Source: Petrolisthes cinctipes (Eukaryota > Arthropoda > Malacostraca > Decapoda > Porcellanidae). Taken from it: a DNA stretch of 64,000 nucleotides. The notes below the pieces were generated by a model. The model worked only from the letters and a program-made list of their open reading frames with translations. It was not told the origin of the DNA and made no database searches. The stretch covers positions 1,822,001-1,886,000 of the forward strand of contig JAWQEG010000279.1 of the NCBI GenBank assembly GCA_033782935.1, read 5' to 3'. A program made the translations under genes and the position numbers. Positions 25,027 to 38,378 of this stretch are shown here, one piece after another. Position 1 is the first letter of the stretch; the number at the start of each line of letters is the position of its first letter.

Positions 25027-27670
25027 TTTTAGCATGTTTTTAGCCTATATTTTGAAATTATTCTAGCACTGTGTATGCATGTACAGATTGCTTCTGGGAC
25101 CCCAAAATATTGAATTTTCGGGTGTTTTGAGCCTGAATTTGAGATATAAACGGGTACAGAAGATATATGCATATATTGACTTTGGGCATCTAAAATATCG
25201 ATTTTCAGCATGTTTTGGGCCTGTATTTTGAAAATACTCTAACACTGAGTAGGCATGTACAGATTGCTTCTGGGACCCCAAAATATTGAATTTTCGGGTG
25301 TTTTGAGCCTGATTTTGAGATATAAACAGGTACTGAAGATGAATGCACATATCGACTTTTGTGCACCTAAAAGATCGATTTTCAGTATGTTTTGAGCATG
25401 TATTTTGAAAATACTCTAACACGGAGTAGGCATGTACAGATCGCTTCTTGGATCCCTAAATATCGAATTTTCGGGTGTTTTGGGACTGAATTTGAAATAT
25501 CGACTTTTTGGCACCAAAAATATCGATTTTCAGTATGTTTTGAGCATGTATTTTGAAAATACTCTAAAACGGAGTAGGCATGTACAGATCGCTTCTGGGA
25601 CCCCTAAATATCGAATTTTCATGTGTTTTGGGACTGAATTTGAGATATCGACTTTTTGGCACCTAAAAGATCGATTTTTAGCATGTTTTTAGCCTATATT
25701 TTGAAAATATTCTAGCACTGTACAGATTGCTTCTGGGACCCCAAAATATTGAATTTTCGGGTGTTTTGAACCTGAATTCGAGATATAAACGGGTACAGAA
25801 GATACATGCACATATTGACTTTGGGCACCAAAAATATCGATTTTCAGCATGTTTTGGGCCTGAATTTTGAAAATACTCTAACACGGAGTAGGCATGTACA
25901 GATCGCTTCTGGGACCCCAAAATATCGAATTTTCGGGTGTTTTGAGCCTGAATTTGAGATATAAACGGGTACAGAAGATACATGCACATATTGACTTTGG
26001 GCACCAAAAATATCGATTTTCAGCATGTTTTGGGCCTGAATTTTGAAAATACTCTAACACGGAGTAGGCATGTACAGATCGCTTCTGGGACCCCAAAATA
26101 TCGAATTTTCGGGTGTTTAGGGCCAGAATTTGAGATATAAACGGGTACAGAAGATGCATGCACATATCGACTTTTGGGAACCTAAAAGATCGATTTTTAG
26201 TATGTTTTTGGCCTGTATTTTGAAAATACTCTAACACGGAGTAGGCATGTACAGATACCTTCTGGGACCTCTAAATATCGAATTTTCGGGCGTTTTGGGA
26301 CTGAATTTGAGATATCGATTTTTTGGTACCTAAAATGTCGATTTTTAGCATGCTTTTAGCCTATATTTTGAAATTATTCTAGCACTGTGTAGGCATGTAC
26401 AGATTGCTTCTGGGACCCCAAAATATTGAATTTTCGGGTGTTTTGAGCCTGAATTTGAGATATAAACGGGTACAGAAGATACATGCACATATTGACTTTG
26501 GGCATCTAAAATATCGATTTTCAGCATGTTTTGGGCCTGTATTTTGAAAATACTCTAACATTGAGTAGGCATGTACAGATTGCTTCTGGGACCCCAAAAT
26601 ATTGAATTTTCGGGTGTTTTGAGCCTGAATTTGAGATATAAACAGGTACTGAAGATGCATGCACATATCGACTTTTGTGCACCTAAAAGATCGATTTTCA
26701 GTATGTTTTGAGCATGTATTTTGAAAATACTCTAACACGGAGTAGGCATGTACAGATCGCTTCTTGGACCCCTAAATATCGAATTTTCGGGTGTTTTGGG
26801 ACTGAATTTGAGATATCGACTTTTTGGCACCAAAAATATCGATTTTCAGCATGTTTTGGGCCTGAATTTTAAAAATACTCTAACACGAAGTAGGCATGTA
26901 CAGATCGCTTCTGGGACCCCAAAATATCGAATTTTCGGGTGTTTAGGGCCAGAATTTGAGATATAAACGGGTACAGAAGATGCATGCACATATCGACTTT
27001 TGGGCACCTAAAAGATCGATTTTCAGTATGTTTTTGGCCTGTATTTTGAAAATACTCTAACACGGAGTAGGCATGTACAGATACCTTCTGGGACCTCTAA
27101 ATATCGAATTTACGGGTGTTTTGGGACTGAATTTGAGATATCGACTTTTTGGCACCTAAAAGATCGATTTTTAGCATGTTTTTAGCCTATATTTTGAAAA
27201 TATTCTAGCACTGTGTAGGCATGTACAGATTGCTTCTGGGACCCCAAAATATTGAATTTTCGGGTGTTTTGAGCCTGAATTCGAGATATAAACGGGTACA
27301 GAAGATACATGCACATATTGACTTTGGGCTCCAAAAATATCGATTTTCAGCATGTTTTTGGCCTGTATTTTGAAAATACTCTAACACGGAGTAGGCATGT
27401 ACAGATCGCTTCTGGGACCCCAAAATATCGAATTTTCGGGTGTTTAGGGCCAGAATTTGAGATATAAACGGGTACAGAAGATGCATGCACATATCGACTT
27501 TTGGGCACCTAAAAGATCGATTTTCAGTATGTTTTTGGCCTGTATTTTGAAAAATACTCTAACACAGTGTAGGCATGTACAGATACCTTCTGGGACCTCT
27601 AAATATCGAATTTTCGGGTGTTTTGGGACGGAATTTGAGATATCGATTTTTTGGCACCTAAAATGTCGAT
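25027..27670 (+). repeat. 2644-bp module: tetramer, beta plus one monomer, pentamer, beta
   Basis: Units 25027 (649, A-B-C1-C1), 25676 (667, short A', a B'/A' hybrid of 176 bp, B', C2), 26343 (826 pentamer) and 27169 (502 beta). The next tetramer starts at 27671, so the period is 2644 bp. The 667 unit is a 491 short beta with one extra 176-bp monomer whose first part is B' (CACGGAG, CAGATCGC) and last part is A' (GGGCACCAAAAATATCGAT). It shares marks with the module at 12164. Confidence 0.86.
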
Positions 27671-28319
27671 TTTTAGCATGTTTTTAGCCTATATTTTGAA
27701 AATATTCTAGCACTGTGTAGGCATGTACAGATTGCTTCTGGGACCCCAAAATATTGAATTTTCGGGTGTTTTGAGCCTGAATTTGAGATATAAACGGGTA
27801 CAGAAGATACATGCACATATTGACTTTGGGCATCTAAAATATCGATTTTCAGCATGTTTTGGGCCTGTATTTTGAAAATACTCTAACACTGAGTAGGCAT
27901 GTACAGATTGCTTCTGGGACCCCAAAATATTGAATTTTCGGGTGTTTTGAGCCTGAATTTGAGATATAAACAGGTACTGAAGATGAATGCACATATCGAC
28001 TTTTGTGCACCTAAAAGATCGATTTTCAGTATGTTTTGAGCATGTATTTTGAAAATACTCTAACACGGAGTAGGCATGTACAAATCGCTTCTTGGACCCA
28101 TAAATATCGAATTTTCGGGTGTTTTGGGACTGAATTTGAAATATCGACTTTTTGGCACCAAAAATATCGATTTTCAGTATGTTTTGAGCATGTATTTTGA
28201 AAATACTCTAAAACGGAGTAGGCATGTACAGATCGCTTCTGGGACCCCTAAATATCGAATTTTCATGTGTTTTGGGACTGAATTTGAGATATCGACTTTT
28301 TGGCACCTAAAAGATCGAT
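27671..28319 (+). repeat. Tetramer A-B-C1-C1 (649 bp) leading into the 1642-bp tandem
   Basis: Equivalent of the tetramers at 12164 and 25027. Its first C1 has the private form GTACAAATCGCTTCTTGG and ACCCATAAATATCG at 28078-28110. Those same changes are found 1642 and 3284 bp downstream (29720, 31362), tying this tetramer to the later copies. Confidence 0.85.
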
Positions 28320-29961
28320 TTTTAGCATGTTTTTAGCCTATATTTTGAAAATATTCTAGCACTGTACAGATTGCTTCTGGGACCCCAAAATATTGAATTT
28401 TCGGGTATTTTGAACCTGAATTCGAGATATAAACGGGTACAGAAGATACATGCACATATTGACTTTGGGCACCAAAAATATCGATTTTCAGCATGTTTTG
28501 GGCCTGAATTTTGAAAATACTCTAACACGGAGTAGGCATGTACAGATCGCTTCTGGGACCCCAAAATATCGAATTTTCGGGTGTTTTGAGCCTGAATTTG
28601 AGATATAAACGGGTACAGAAGATACATGCACATATTGACTTTGGGCACCAAAAATATCGATTTTCAGCATGTTTTGGGCCTGAATTTTGAAAATACTCTA
28701 ACACGGAGTAGGCATGTACAGATCGCTTCTGGGACCCCAAAATATCGAATTTTCGGGTGTTTAGGGCCAGAATTTGAGATATAAACGGGTACAGAAGATG
28801 CATGCACATATCGACTTTTGGGAACCTAAAAGATCGATTTTTAGTATGTTTTTGGCCTGTATTTTGAAAATACTCTAACACGGAGTAGGCATGTACAGAT
28901 ACCTTCTGGGACCTCTAAATATCGAATTTTTGGGCGTTTTGGGACTGAATTTGAGATATCGATTTTTTGGTACCTAAAATGTCGATTTTTAGCATGCTTT
29001 TTAGCCTATATTTTGAAATTATTCTAGCACTGTGTAGGCATGTACAGATTGCTTCTGGGACCCCAAAATATTGAATTTTCGGGTGTTTTGAGCCTGAATT
29101 TGAGATATAAACGGGTACAGAAGATACATGCACATATTGACTTTGGGCATCTAAAATATCGATTTTCAGCATGTTTTGGGCCTGTATTTTGAAAATACTC
29201 TAACATTGAGTAGGCATGTACAGATTGCTTCTGGGACCCCAAAATATTGAATTTTCGGGTGTTTTGAGCCTGAATTTGAGATATAAACAGGTACTGCAGA
29301 TGCATGCACATATCGACTTTTGTGCACCTAAAAGATCGATTTTCAGTATGTTTTGAGCATGTATTTTGAAAATACTCTAACACGGAGTAGGCATGTACAG
29401 ATCGCTTCTTGGACCCCTAAATATCGAATTTTCGGGTGTTTTGGGACTGAATTTGAGATATCGACTTTTTGGCACCAAAAATATCGATTTTCAGCATGTT
29501 TTGGGCCTGAATTTTGAAAATACTCTAACACGGAGTAGGCATGTACAGATTGCTTCTGGGACCCCAAAATATTGAATTTTCGGGTGTTTTGAGCCTGATT
29601 TTGAGATATAAACAGGTACTGAAGATGAATGCACATATCGACTTTTGTGCACCTAAAAGATCGATTTTCAGTATGTTTTGAGCATGTATTTTGAAAATAC
29701 TCTAACACGGAGTAGGCATGTACAAATCGCTTCTTGGACCCATAAATATCGAATTTTCGGGTGTTTTGGGACTGAATTTGAAATATCGACTTTTTGGCAC
29801 CAAAAATATCGATTTTCAGTATGTTTTGAGCATGTATTTTGAAAATACTCTAAAACGGAGTAGGCATGTACAGATCGCTTCTGGGACCCCTAAATATCGA
29901 ATTTTCATGTGTTTTGGGACTGAATTTGAGATATCGACTTTTTGGCACCTAAAAGATCGAT
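28320..29961 (+). repeat. 1642-bp tandem repeat, copy 1
   Basis: Unit 28320 (667) plus unit 28987 (975). The 975 unit is A (177, with one extra T in ATGCTTTTTAGCC), B, C1/A', then a B'/B hybrid, C1, C1. Marks are TTTTTGGGCGTTTTGGG near 28927, TTTGGTACC, GAAATTATTC, ACTGCAGATG at 29294 and CCTGATTTTGAG at 29592. All recur at +1642. Confidence 0.93.
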
Positions 29962-31603
29962 TTTTAGCATGTTTTTAGCCTATATTTTGAAAATATTCTA
30001 GCACTGTACAGATTGCTTCTGGGACCCCAAAATATTGAATTTTCGGGTATTTTGAACCTGAATTCGAGATATAAACGGGTACAGAAGATACATGCACATA
30101 TTGACTTTGGGCACCAAAAATATCGATTTTCAGCATGTTTTGGGCCTGAATTTTGAAAATACTCTAACACGGAGTAGGCATGTACAGATCGCTTCTGGGA
30201 CCCCAAAATATCGAATTTTCGGGTGTTTTGAGCCTGAATTTGAGATATAAACGGGTACAGAAGATACATGCACATATTGACTTTGGGCACCAAAAATATC
30301 GATTTTCAGCATGTTTTGGGCCTGAATTTTGAAAATACTCTAACACGGAGTAGGCATGTACAGATCGCTTCTGGGACCCCAAAATATCGAATTTTCGGGT
30401 GTTTAGGGCCAGAATTTGAGATATAAACGGGTACAGAAGATGCATGCACATATCGACTTTTGGGAACCTAAAAGATCGATTTTTAGTATGTTTTTGGCCT
30501 GTATTTTGAAAATACTCTAACACGGAGTAGGCATGTACAGATACCTTCTGGGACCTCTAAATATCGAATTTTTGGGCGTTTTGGGACTGAATTTGAGATA
30601 TCGATTTTTTGGTACCTAAAATGTCGATTTTTAGCATGCTTTTTAGCCTATATTTTGAAATTATTCTAGCACTGTGTAGGCATGTACAGATTGCTTCTGG
30701 GACCCCAAAATATTGAATTTTCGGGTGTTTTGAGCCTGAATTTGAGATATAAACGGGTACAGAAGATACATGCACATATTGACTTTGGGCATCTAAAATA
30801 TCGATTTTCAGCATGTTTTGGGCCTGTATTTTGAAAATACTCTAACATTGAGTAGGCATGTACAGATTGCTTCTGGGACCCCAAAATATTGAATTTTCGG
30901 GTGTTTTGAGCCTGAATTTGAGATATAAACAGGTACTGCAGATGCATGCACATATCGACTTTTGTGCACCTAAAAGATCGATTTTCAGTATGTTTTGAGC
31001 ATGTATTTTGAAAATACTCTAACACGGAGTAGGCATGTACAGATCGCTTCTTGGACCCCTAAATATCGAATTTTCGGGTGTTTTGGGACTGAATTTGAGA
31101 TATCGACTTTTTGGCACCAAAAATATCGATTTTCAGCATGTTTTGGGCCTGAATTTTGAAAATACTCTAACACGGAGTAGGCATGTACAGATTGCTTCTG
31201 GGACCCCAAAATATTGAATTTTCGGGTGTTTTGAGCCTGATTTTGAGATATAAACAGGTACTGAAGATGAATGCACATATCGACTTTTGTGCACCTAAAA
31301 GATCGATTTTCAGTATGTTTTGAGCATGTATTTTGAAAATACTCTAACACGGAGTAGGCATGTACAAATCGCTTCTTGGACCCATAAATATCGAATTTTC
31401 GGGTGTTTTGGGACTGAATTTGAAATATCGACTTTTTGGCACCAAAAATATCGATTTTCAGTATGTTTTGAGCATGTATTTTGAAAATACTCTAAAACGG
31501 AGTAGGCATGTACAGATCGCTTCTGGGACCCCTAAATATCGAATTTTCATGTGTTTTGGGACTGAATTTGAGATATCGACTTTTTGGCACCTAAAAGATC
31601 GAT
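29962..31603 (+). repeat. 1642-bp tandem repeat, copy 2
   Basis: Unit 29962 (667) plus unit 30629 (975). In the lines compared I saw no difference from copy 1. Every private mark listed for copy 1 is repeated 1642 bp downstream, including the one-base insertion in A and ACTGCAGATG. Confidence 0.93.
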
Positions 31604-33097
31604 TTTTAGCATGTTTTTAGCCTATATTTTGAAAATATTCTAGCACTGTACAGATTGCTTCTGGGACCCCAAAATATTGAATTTTCGGGTATTTTGAACC
31701 TGAATTCGAGATATAAACGGGTACAGAAGATACATGCACATATTGACTTTGGGCACCAAAAATATCGATTTTCAGCATGTTTTGGGCCTGAATTTTGAAA
31801 ATACTCTAACACGGAGTAGGCATGTACAGATCGCTTCTGGGACCCCAAAATATCGAATTTTCGGGTGTTTTGAGCCTGAATTTGAGATATAAACGGGTAC
31901 AGAAGATACATGCACATATTGACTTTGGGCACCAAAAATATCGATTTTCAGCATGTTTTGGGCCTGAATTTTGAAAATACTCTAACACGGAGTAGGCATG
32001 TACAGATCGCTTCTGGGACCCCAAAATATCGAATTTTCGGGTGTTTAGGGCCAGAATTTGAGATATAAACGGGTACAGAAGATGCATGCACATATCGACT
32101 TTTGGGAACCTAAAAGATCGATTTTTAGTATGTTTTTGGCCTGTATTTTGAAAATACTCTAACACGGAGTAGGCATGTACAGATACCTTCTGGGACCTCT
32201 AAATATCGAATTTTTGGGCGTTTTGGGACTGAATTTGAGATATCGATTTTTTGGTACCTAAAATGTCGATTTTTAGCATGCTTTTTAGCCTATATTTTGA
32301 AATTATTCTAGCACTGTGTAGGCATGTACAGATTGCTTCTGGGACCCCAAAATATTGAATTTTCGGGTGTTTTGAGCCTGAATTTGAGATATAAACGGGT
32401 ACAGAAGATACATGCACATATTGACTTTGGGCATCTAAAATATCGATTTTCAGCATGTTTTGGGCCTGTATTTTGAAAATACTCTAACATTGAGTAGGCA
32501 TGTACAGATTGCTTCTGGGACCCCAAAATATTGAATTTTCGGGTGTTTTGAGCCTGAATTTGAGATATAAACAGGTACTGCAGATGCATGCACATATCGA
32601 CTTTTGTGCACCTAAAAGATCGATTTTCAGTATGTTTTGAGCATGTATTTTGAAAATACTCTAACACGGAGTAGGCATGTACAGATCGCTTCTTGGACCC
32701 CTAAATATCGAATTTTCGGGTGTTTTGGGACTGAATTTGAGATATCGACTTTTTGGCACCAAAAATATCGATTTTCAGCATGTTTTGGGCCTGAATTTTG
32801 AAAATACTCTAACACGGAGTAGGCATGTACAGATCGCTTCTGGGACCCCAAAATATCGAATTTTCGGGTGTTTAGGGCCAGAATTTGAGATATAAACGGG
32901 TACAGAAGATGCATGCACATATCGACTTTTGGGCACCTAAAAGATCGATTTTCAGTATGTTTTTGGCCTGTATTTTGAAAATACTCTAACACGGAGTAGG
33001 CATGTACAGATACCTTCTGGGACCTCTAAATATCGAATTTTCGGGTGTTTTGGGACTGAATTTGAGATATCGATTTTTTGGCACCTAAAATGTCAAT
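31604..33097 (+). repeat. 1642-bp tandem repeat, copy 3, diverging at its end
   Basis: Unit 31604 (667) matches the previous copies. Unit 32271 (827) starts the same way (177-bp A, B, C1/A') but from about 32830 continues with B' and C2, the ordinary pentamer ending, instead of the B-C1-C1 tail. This is where the tandem stops. Counting from about 27905, close to three periods of 1642 bp are present. Confidence 0.9.
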
Positions 33098-33490
33098 TTT
33101 TAGCATGGTTTTAGCCTATATTTTGAAAATATTCTAGCACTGTGTAGGCATCGACAGATTGCTTCTGGGACCCCAAAATATTGAATTTTCGGGTGTTTTG
33201 AGCCTGAATTTGAGATATAAACGGGTACAGAAGATACATGCACATATTGACTTTGGGCATCTAAAATATCGATTTTAAGCATGTTTTGGGCCTGTATTTT
33301 GAAAATACTCTAACACTGAGTAGGCATGTACAGATTGCTTCTGGGACCCCAAAATATTGAATTTTCGGGTGTTTTGAGCCTGAATTTGAGATATAAACGG
33401 GTACTGAAGATGCATGCACATATCGACTTTTGTGCACCTAAAAGATCGATTTTCAGTATGTTTTGAGCATGTATTTTGAAAATACTCTAA

Positions 33491-33520
33491 CACGGAGTAG
33501 GCATGTACAGGCATGGGACC
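33491..33520 (+). repeat. C1 variant with 5-bp replacement, occurrence 1
   Basis: GGCATGTACAGGCATGGGACC replaces the usual GGCATGTACAG-ATCGCTTCTGGGACC, shortening the monomer by 5 bp and its trimer to 496 bp. The GGCATG of the preceding segment seems to be copied a second time, as a slippage or template switch would give. The same allele is found at 39449-39478 and 63481-63510. Confidence 0.9.
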
Positions 33521-34901
33521 CCTAAATATCGAATTTTCGGGTGTTTTGGGACTGAATTTGAGATATCGACTTTTTGGCACCTAAAAGATCGATTTTTAGC
33601 ATGTTTTTAGCCTATATTTTGAAAATATTCTAGCACTGTACAGATTGCTTCTGGGACCCCAAAATATTGAATTTTCGGGTGTTTTGAGCCTGAATTTGAG
33701 ATATAAACGGGTACAGAAGATACATGCACATATTGACTTTGGGCACCAAAAATATCGATTTTCAGTATGTTTTGGGCCTGAATTTTGAAAATACTCTAAC
33801 ACGGAGTAGGCATGTACAGATCGCTTCTGGGACCCCAAAATATTGAATTTTCGGGTGTTTAGGGCCAGAATTTGAGATATAAACGGGTACAGAAGATGCA
33901 TGCACATATCGTCTTTTGGGCACCTAAAAGATCGATTTTCAGTATGTTTTTGGCCTGTATTTTGAAAATACTCTAACACGGAGTAGGCATGTACAGATAC
34001 CTTCTGGGACCTCTAAATATCGAATTTTCGGGTGTTTTGGGACTGAATTTGAGATATTGATTTTTTGGCACCTAAAATGTCGATTTTTAGCATGTTTTTA
34101 GCCTATATTTTGAAAATATTCTAGCACTGTGTAGGCATGTACAGATTGCTTCTGGGACCCCAAAATATTGAATTTTCGGGTGTTTTGAGCCTGAATTTGA
34201 GATATAAACGAGTACTGAAGATGCATGCACATATCGACTTTTGTGCACCTAAAAGATCGATTTTCAGTATGTTTTGAGCATGTATTTTGAAAATACTCTA
34301 AAACGGAGTAGGCATGTACAGATCGCTTCTGGGACCCCTAAATATCGAATTTTCAGGTGTTTTGGGACTGAATTTGAGATATCGACTTTTTGGCACCTAA
34401 AAGATCGATTTTTAGCATGTTTTTAGCCTATATTTTGAAAATATTCTAGCACTGTACAGATTGCTACTGGGATCCCAAAATATTGAATTTTTGGGTGTTT
34501 TGAGCCTGAATTCGAGATATAAACGGGTACAGAAGATACATGCACATATTGACTTTGGGCACCAAATATATCGATTTTCAGTATGTTTTGAGCATGTATT
34601 TTGAAAATACTCTAAAACGGAGTAGGCATGTACAGATCGCTTCTGGGACCCCAAAATATTGAATTTTCGGGTGTTTAGGGCCAGAATTTGAGATATAAAC
34701 GGGTACAGAAGATGAATGCACATATCGACTTTTGGGCACCTAAAAGATCGATTTTCAGTATGTTTTTGGCCTGTATTTTGAAAAATACTCTAACACAGTG
34801 TAGGCATGTACAGATACCTTCTGGGACCTCTAAATATCGAATTTTCGGGTGTTTTGGGACTGAATTTGAGATATCGATTTTTTGGCACCTAAAATGTCGA
34901 T

Positions 34902-36384
34902 TTTTAGCATGTTTTTAGCCTATATTTTGAAAATATTCTAGCACTGTGTAGGCATGTACAGATTGCTTCTGGGACCCCAAAATATTGAATTTTCGGGTGT
35001 TTTGAGCCTGAATTTGAGATATAAACGTGTACAGAAGATACATGCACATATTGACTTTGGGCATCTAAAATATCGATTTTCAGCATGTTTTTGGCCTGTA
35101 TTTTGAAAATACTCTAACACTGAGTAGGCATGTACAGATTGCTTCTGGGACCCCAAAATATTGAATTTTCGGGTGTTTTGAGCCTGAATTTGAGATATAA
35201 ACGAGTACTGAAGATGCATGCACATATCGACTTCTGTGCACCTAAAAGATCGATTTTCAGTATGTTTTGAGCATGTATTTTGAAAATACTCTAAAACGGA
35301 GTAGGCATGTACAGATCGCTTCTGAGACCCCTAAATATCGAATTTTCAGGTGTTTTGGGACAGAATTTGAGATATCGACTTTTTGGCACCTAAAAGATCG
35401 ATTTTTAGCATGTTTTTAGCCTATATTTTGAAAATATTCTAGCACTGTACAGATTGCTTCTGGGACCCCAAAATATTGAATTTTCGGGTGTTTTGAGCCT
35501 GAATTTGAGATATAAACGGGTACAGAAGATACATGCACATATTGACTTTGGGCATCTAAAAGATCGATTTTCAGCATGTTTTTGGCCTGTATTTTGAAAA
35601 TACTCTAACACTGAGTAGGCATGTACAGATTGCTTCTGGGACCCCAAAATATTGAATTTTCGGGTGTTTTGAGCCTGAATTTGAGATATAAACGAGTACT
35701 GAAGATGCATGCACATATCGACTTCTGTGCACCTAAAAGATCGATTTTCAGTATGTTTTGAGCATGTATTTTGAAAATACTCTAAAACGGAGTAGGCATG
35801 TACAGATCGCTTCTGAGACCCCTAAATATCGAATTTTCAGGTGTTTTGGGACAGAATTTGAGATATCGACTTTTTGGCACCTAAAAGATCGATTTTTAGC
35901 ATGTTTTTAGCCTATATTTTGAAAATATTCTAGCACTGTACAGATTGCTTCTGGGACCCCAAAATATTGAATTTTCGGGTGTTTTCAGCCTGAATTTGAG
36001 ATATAAACGGGTACAGAAGATACATGCACATATTGACTTTGGGCATCTAAAATATCGATTTTCAGCATGTTTTGGGCCTGTATTTTGAAAATACTCTAAC
36101 ACTGAGTAGGCATGTACAGATTGCTTCTGGGACCCCAAAATATTGAATTTTCGGGTGTTTTGAGCCTGAATTTGAGATATAAACGAGTACTGAAGATGCA
36201 TGCACATATCGACTTTTGTGCACCTAAAAGATCGATTTTCAGTATGTTTTGATCATGTATTTTGAAAATACTCTAAAACGGAGTAGGCATGTACAGATCG
36301 CTTCTGGGACCCCTAAATATCGAATTTTCAAGTGTTTTGGGACTGAATTTGAGATATCGACTTTTTGGCACCTAAAAGATCGAT
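34902..36384 (+). repeat. Three alpha trimers in a row without beta
   Basis: Units 34902-35402 (501), 35403-35893 (491) and 35894-36384 (491). The first two share the rare CGACTTCTGTGCACC (35228 and 35719), TTCTGAGACCCC and GGGACAGAATTTG, so one was copied from the other. The 491-bp members show the 10-bp A deletion in an alpha setting (A end GGGCATCTAAA), meaning the deletion has moved between the two families. Confidence 0.85.
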
Positions 36385-37376
36385 TTTTAGTATGTTTTTA
36401 GCCTATATTTTGAAAATATTCTAGCACTGTACAGATTGCTACTGGGACCCCAAAATATTGAATTTTCGGGTGTTTTGAGCCTGAATTTGAGATATAAACG
36501 GGTACAGAAGATACATGCACATATTGACTTTGGGCACCAAAAATATCGATTTTCAGCATGTTTTGGGCCTGAATTTTGAAAATACTCTAAAACGGAGTAG
36601 GCATGTACAGATCGCTTCTGGGACCCCAAAATATCGAATTTTCGGGTGTTTAGGGCCAGAATTTGAGATATAAACGGGTACAGAAGATGCATGCACATAT
36701 CGACTTTTGGGCACCTAAAAGATCGATTTTCAGTATGTTTTTGGCCTGTATTTTGAAAATACTCTAACACGGAGTAGGCATGTACAGATCGCTTCTGGGA
36801 CCCCTAAATATCGAATTTTCGGGTGTTTTGGGACTGAATTTGAGATATCGACTTTTTGGCACCTAAAAGATCGGTTTTTAGCATGTTTTTAGCCTATATT
36901 TTGAAAATATTCTAGCACTGAGTAGGCATGTACAGATTGCTTCTGAGACCCCAAAATATTGAATTTTCAGGTGTTTTGAGCCTGAATTTGAGATATAAAC
37001 GGGTACAGAAGATACATGCACATATTGACTTTGGGCACCAAAAATATCGATTTTCAGCATGTTTTGGGCCTGAATTTTGAAAATACTCTAACACGGAGTA
37101 GGCATGTACAGATCGCTTCTGGGACCCCAAAATATCGAATTTTCGGGTGTTTAGGGCCAGAATATGAGACATAAACGGGTACAGAAGATGCATGCACATA
37201 TCGACTTTTGGGCACCTAAAAGATCGATTTTCAGTATGTTTTTGGCCTGTATTTTGAAAATACTCTAACACGGAGTAGGCATGTACAGATACCTTCTGGG
37301 ACCTCTAAATATCGAATTTTCGGGTGTTTTGGGACTGAATTTGAGATATCGATTTTTTGGCACCTAAAATGTCGAT

Positions 37377-38378
37377 TTTTAGCATGTTTTTAGCCTATAT
37401 TTTGAAAATATTCTAGCACTGTGTAGGCATGTACAGATTGCTTCTGGGACCCCAAAATATTGAATTTTCGGGTGTTTTGAGCCTGAATTTGAGATATAAA
37501 CGGGTACAGAAGATACATGCACATATTGACTTTGGGCATCTAAAATATCGATTTTCAGCATGTTTTGGGCCTGTATTTTGAAAATACTCTAACACTGAGT
37601 AGGCATGTACAGATTGCTTCTGGGACCCCAAAATATTGAATTTTCGGGTGTTTTGAGCCTGAATTTGAGATATAAACGAGTACTGAAGATGCATGCACAT
37701 ATCGACTTTTGGGCACCTAAAAGATCGATTTTCAGTATGTTTTTGGCCTGTATTTTGAAAATACTCTAACACGGAGTAGGCATGTACAGATACCTTCTGG
37801 GACCTCTAAATATCGAATTTTCGGGTGTTTTGGGACTGAATTTGAGATATCGATTTTTTGGCACCTAAAATGTCGATTTTTAGCATGTTTTTAGCCTATA
37901 TTTTGAAAATATTCTAGCACTGTGTAGGCATGTACAGATTGCTTCTGGGACCCCAAAATATTGAATTTTCGGGTGTTTTGAGCCTGAATTTGAGATATAA
38001 ACGGGTACAGAAGATACATGCACATATTGACTTTGGGCATCTAAAATATCGATTTTCAGCATGTTTTGGGCCTGTATTTTGAAAATACTCTAACACTGAG
38101 TAGGCATGTACAGATTGCTTCTGGGACCCCAAAATATTGAATTTTCGGGTGTTTTGAGCCTGAATTTGAGATATAAACGAGTACTGAAGATGCATGCACA
38201 TATCGACTTTTGGGCACCTAAAAGATCGATTTTCAGTATGTTTTTGGCCTGTATTTTGAAAATACTCTAACACGGAGTAGGCATGTACAGATACCTTCTG
38301 GGACCTCTAAATATCGAATTTTCGGGTGTTTTGGGACTGAATTTGAGATATCGATTTTTTGGAACCTAAAATGTCGAT
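37377..38378 (+). repeat. Tandem pair of chimeric A-B-C2 trimers (501 bp each)
   Basis: Units 37377 and 37878 start as alpha (A end GGGCATCTAAA; B with CACTGAG and GAGTACTGAAG) but switch at the end of B to CTTTTGGGCACC and then to C2 (TTTTTGGCCTG, GATACCTTC). The switch lies in or near the ATGCATGCACATATCGACTT segment shared by B and B'. The two units look the same, so the chimera formed once and was then duplicated. Confidence 0.86.

Larger units (their letters stand above)
33098..36384 (+). repeat. Mixed trimers, including a local run of alpha units
   Basis: Units 33098 (496, alpha with the 5-bp GGCATGGGACC variant), 33594 (491 short beta), 34085 (325, A/B fusion plus C1), 34410 (492), 34902 (501 alpha), 35403 (491 short alpha) and 35894 (491 short alpha). 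In 34410 the second monomer starts as C1 (TCAGTATGTTTTGAGCATG, AAAACGGAG) and ends as B'. The last three alpha units share AAACGAGTACTG and CTAAAACGGAG. Confidence 0.86.
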
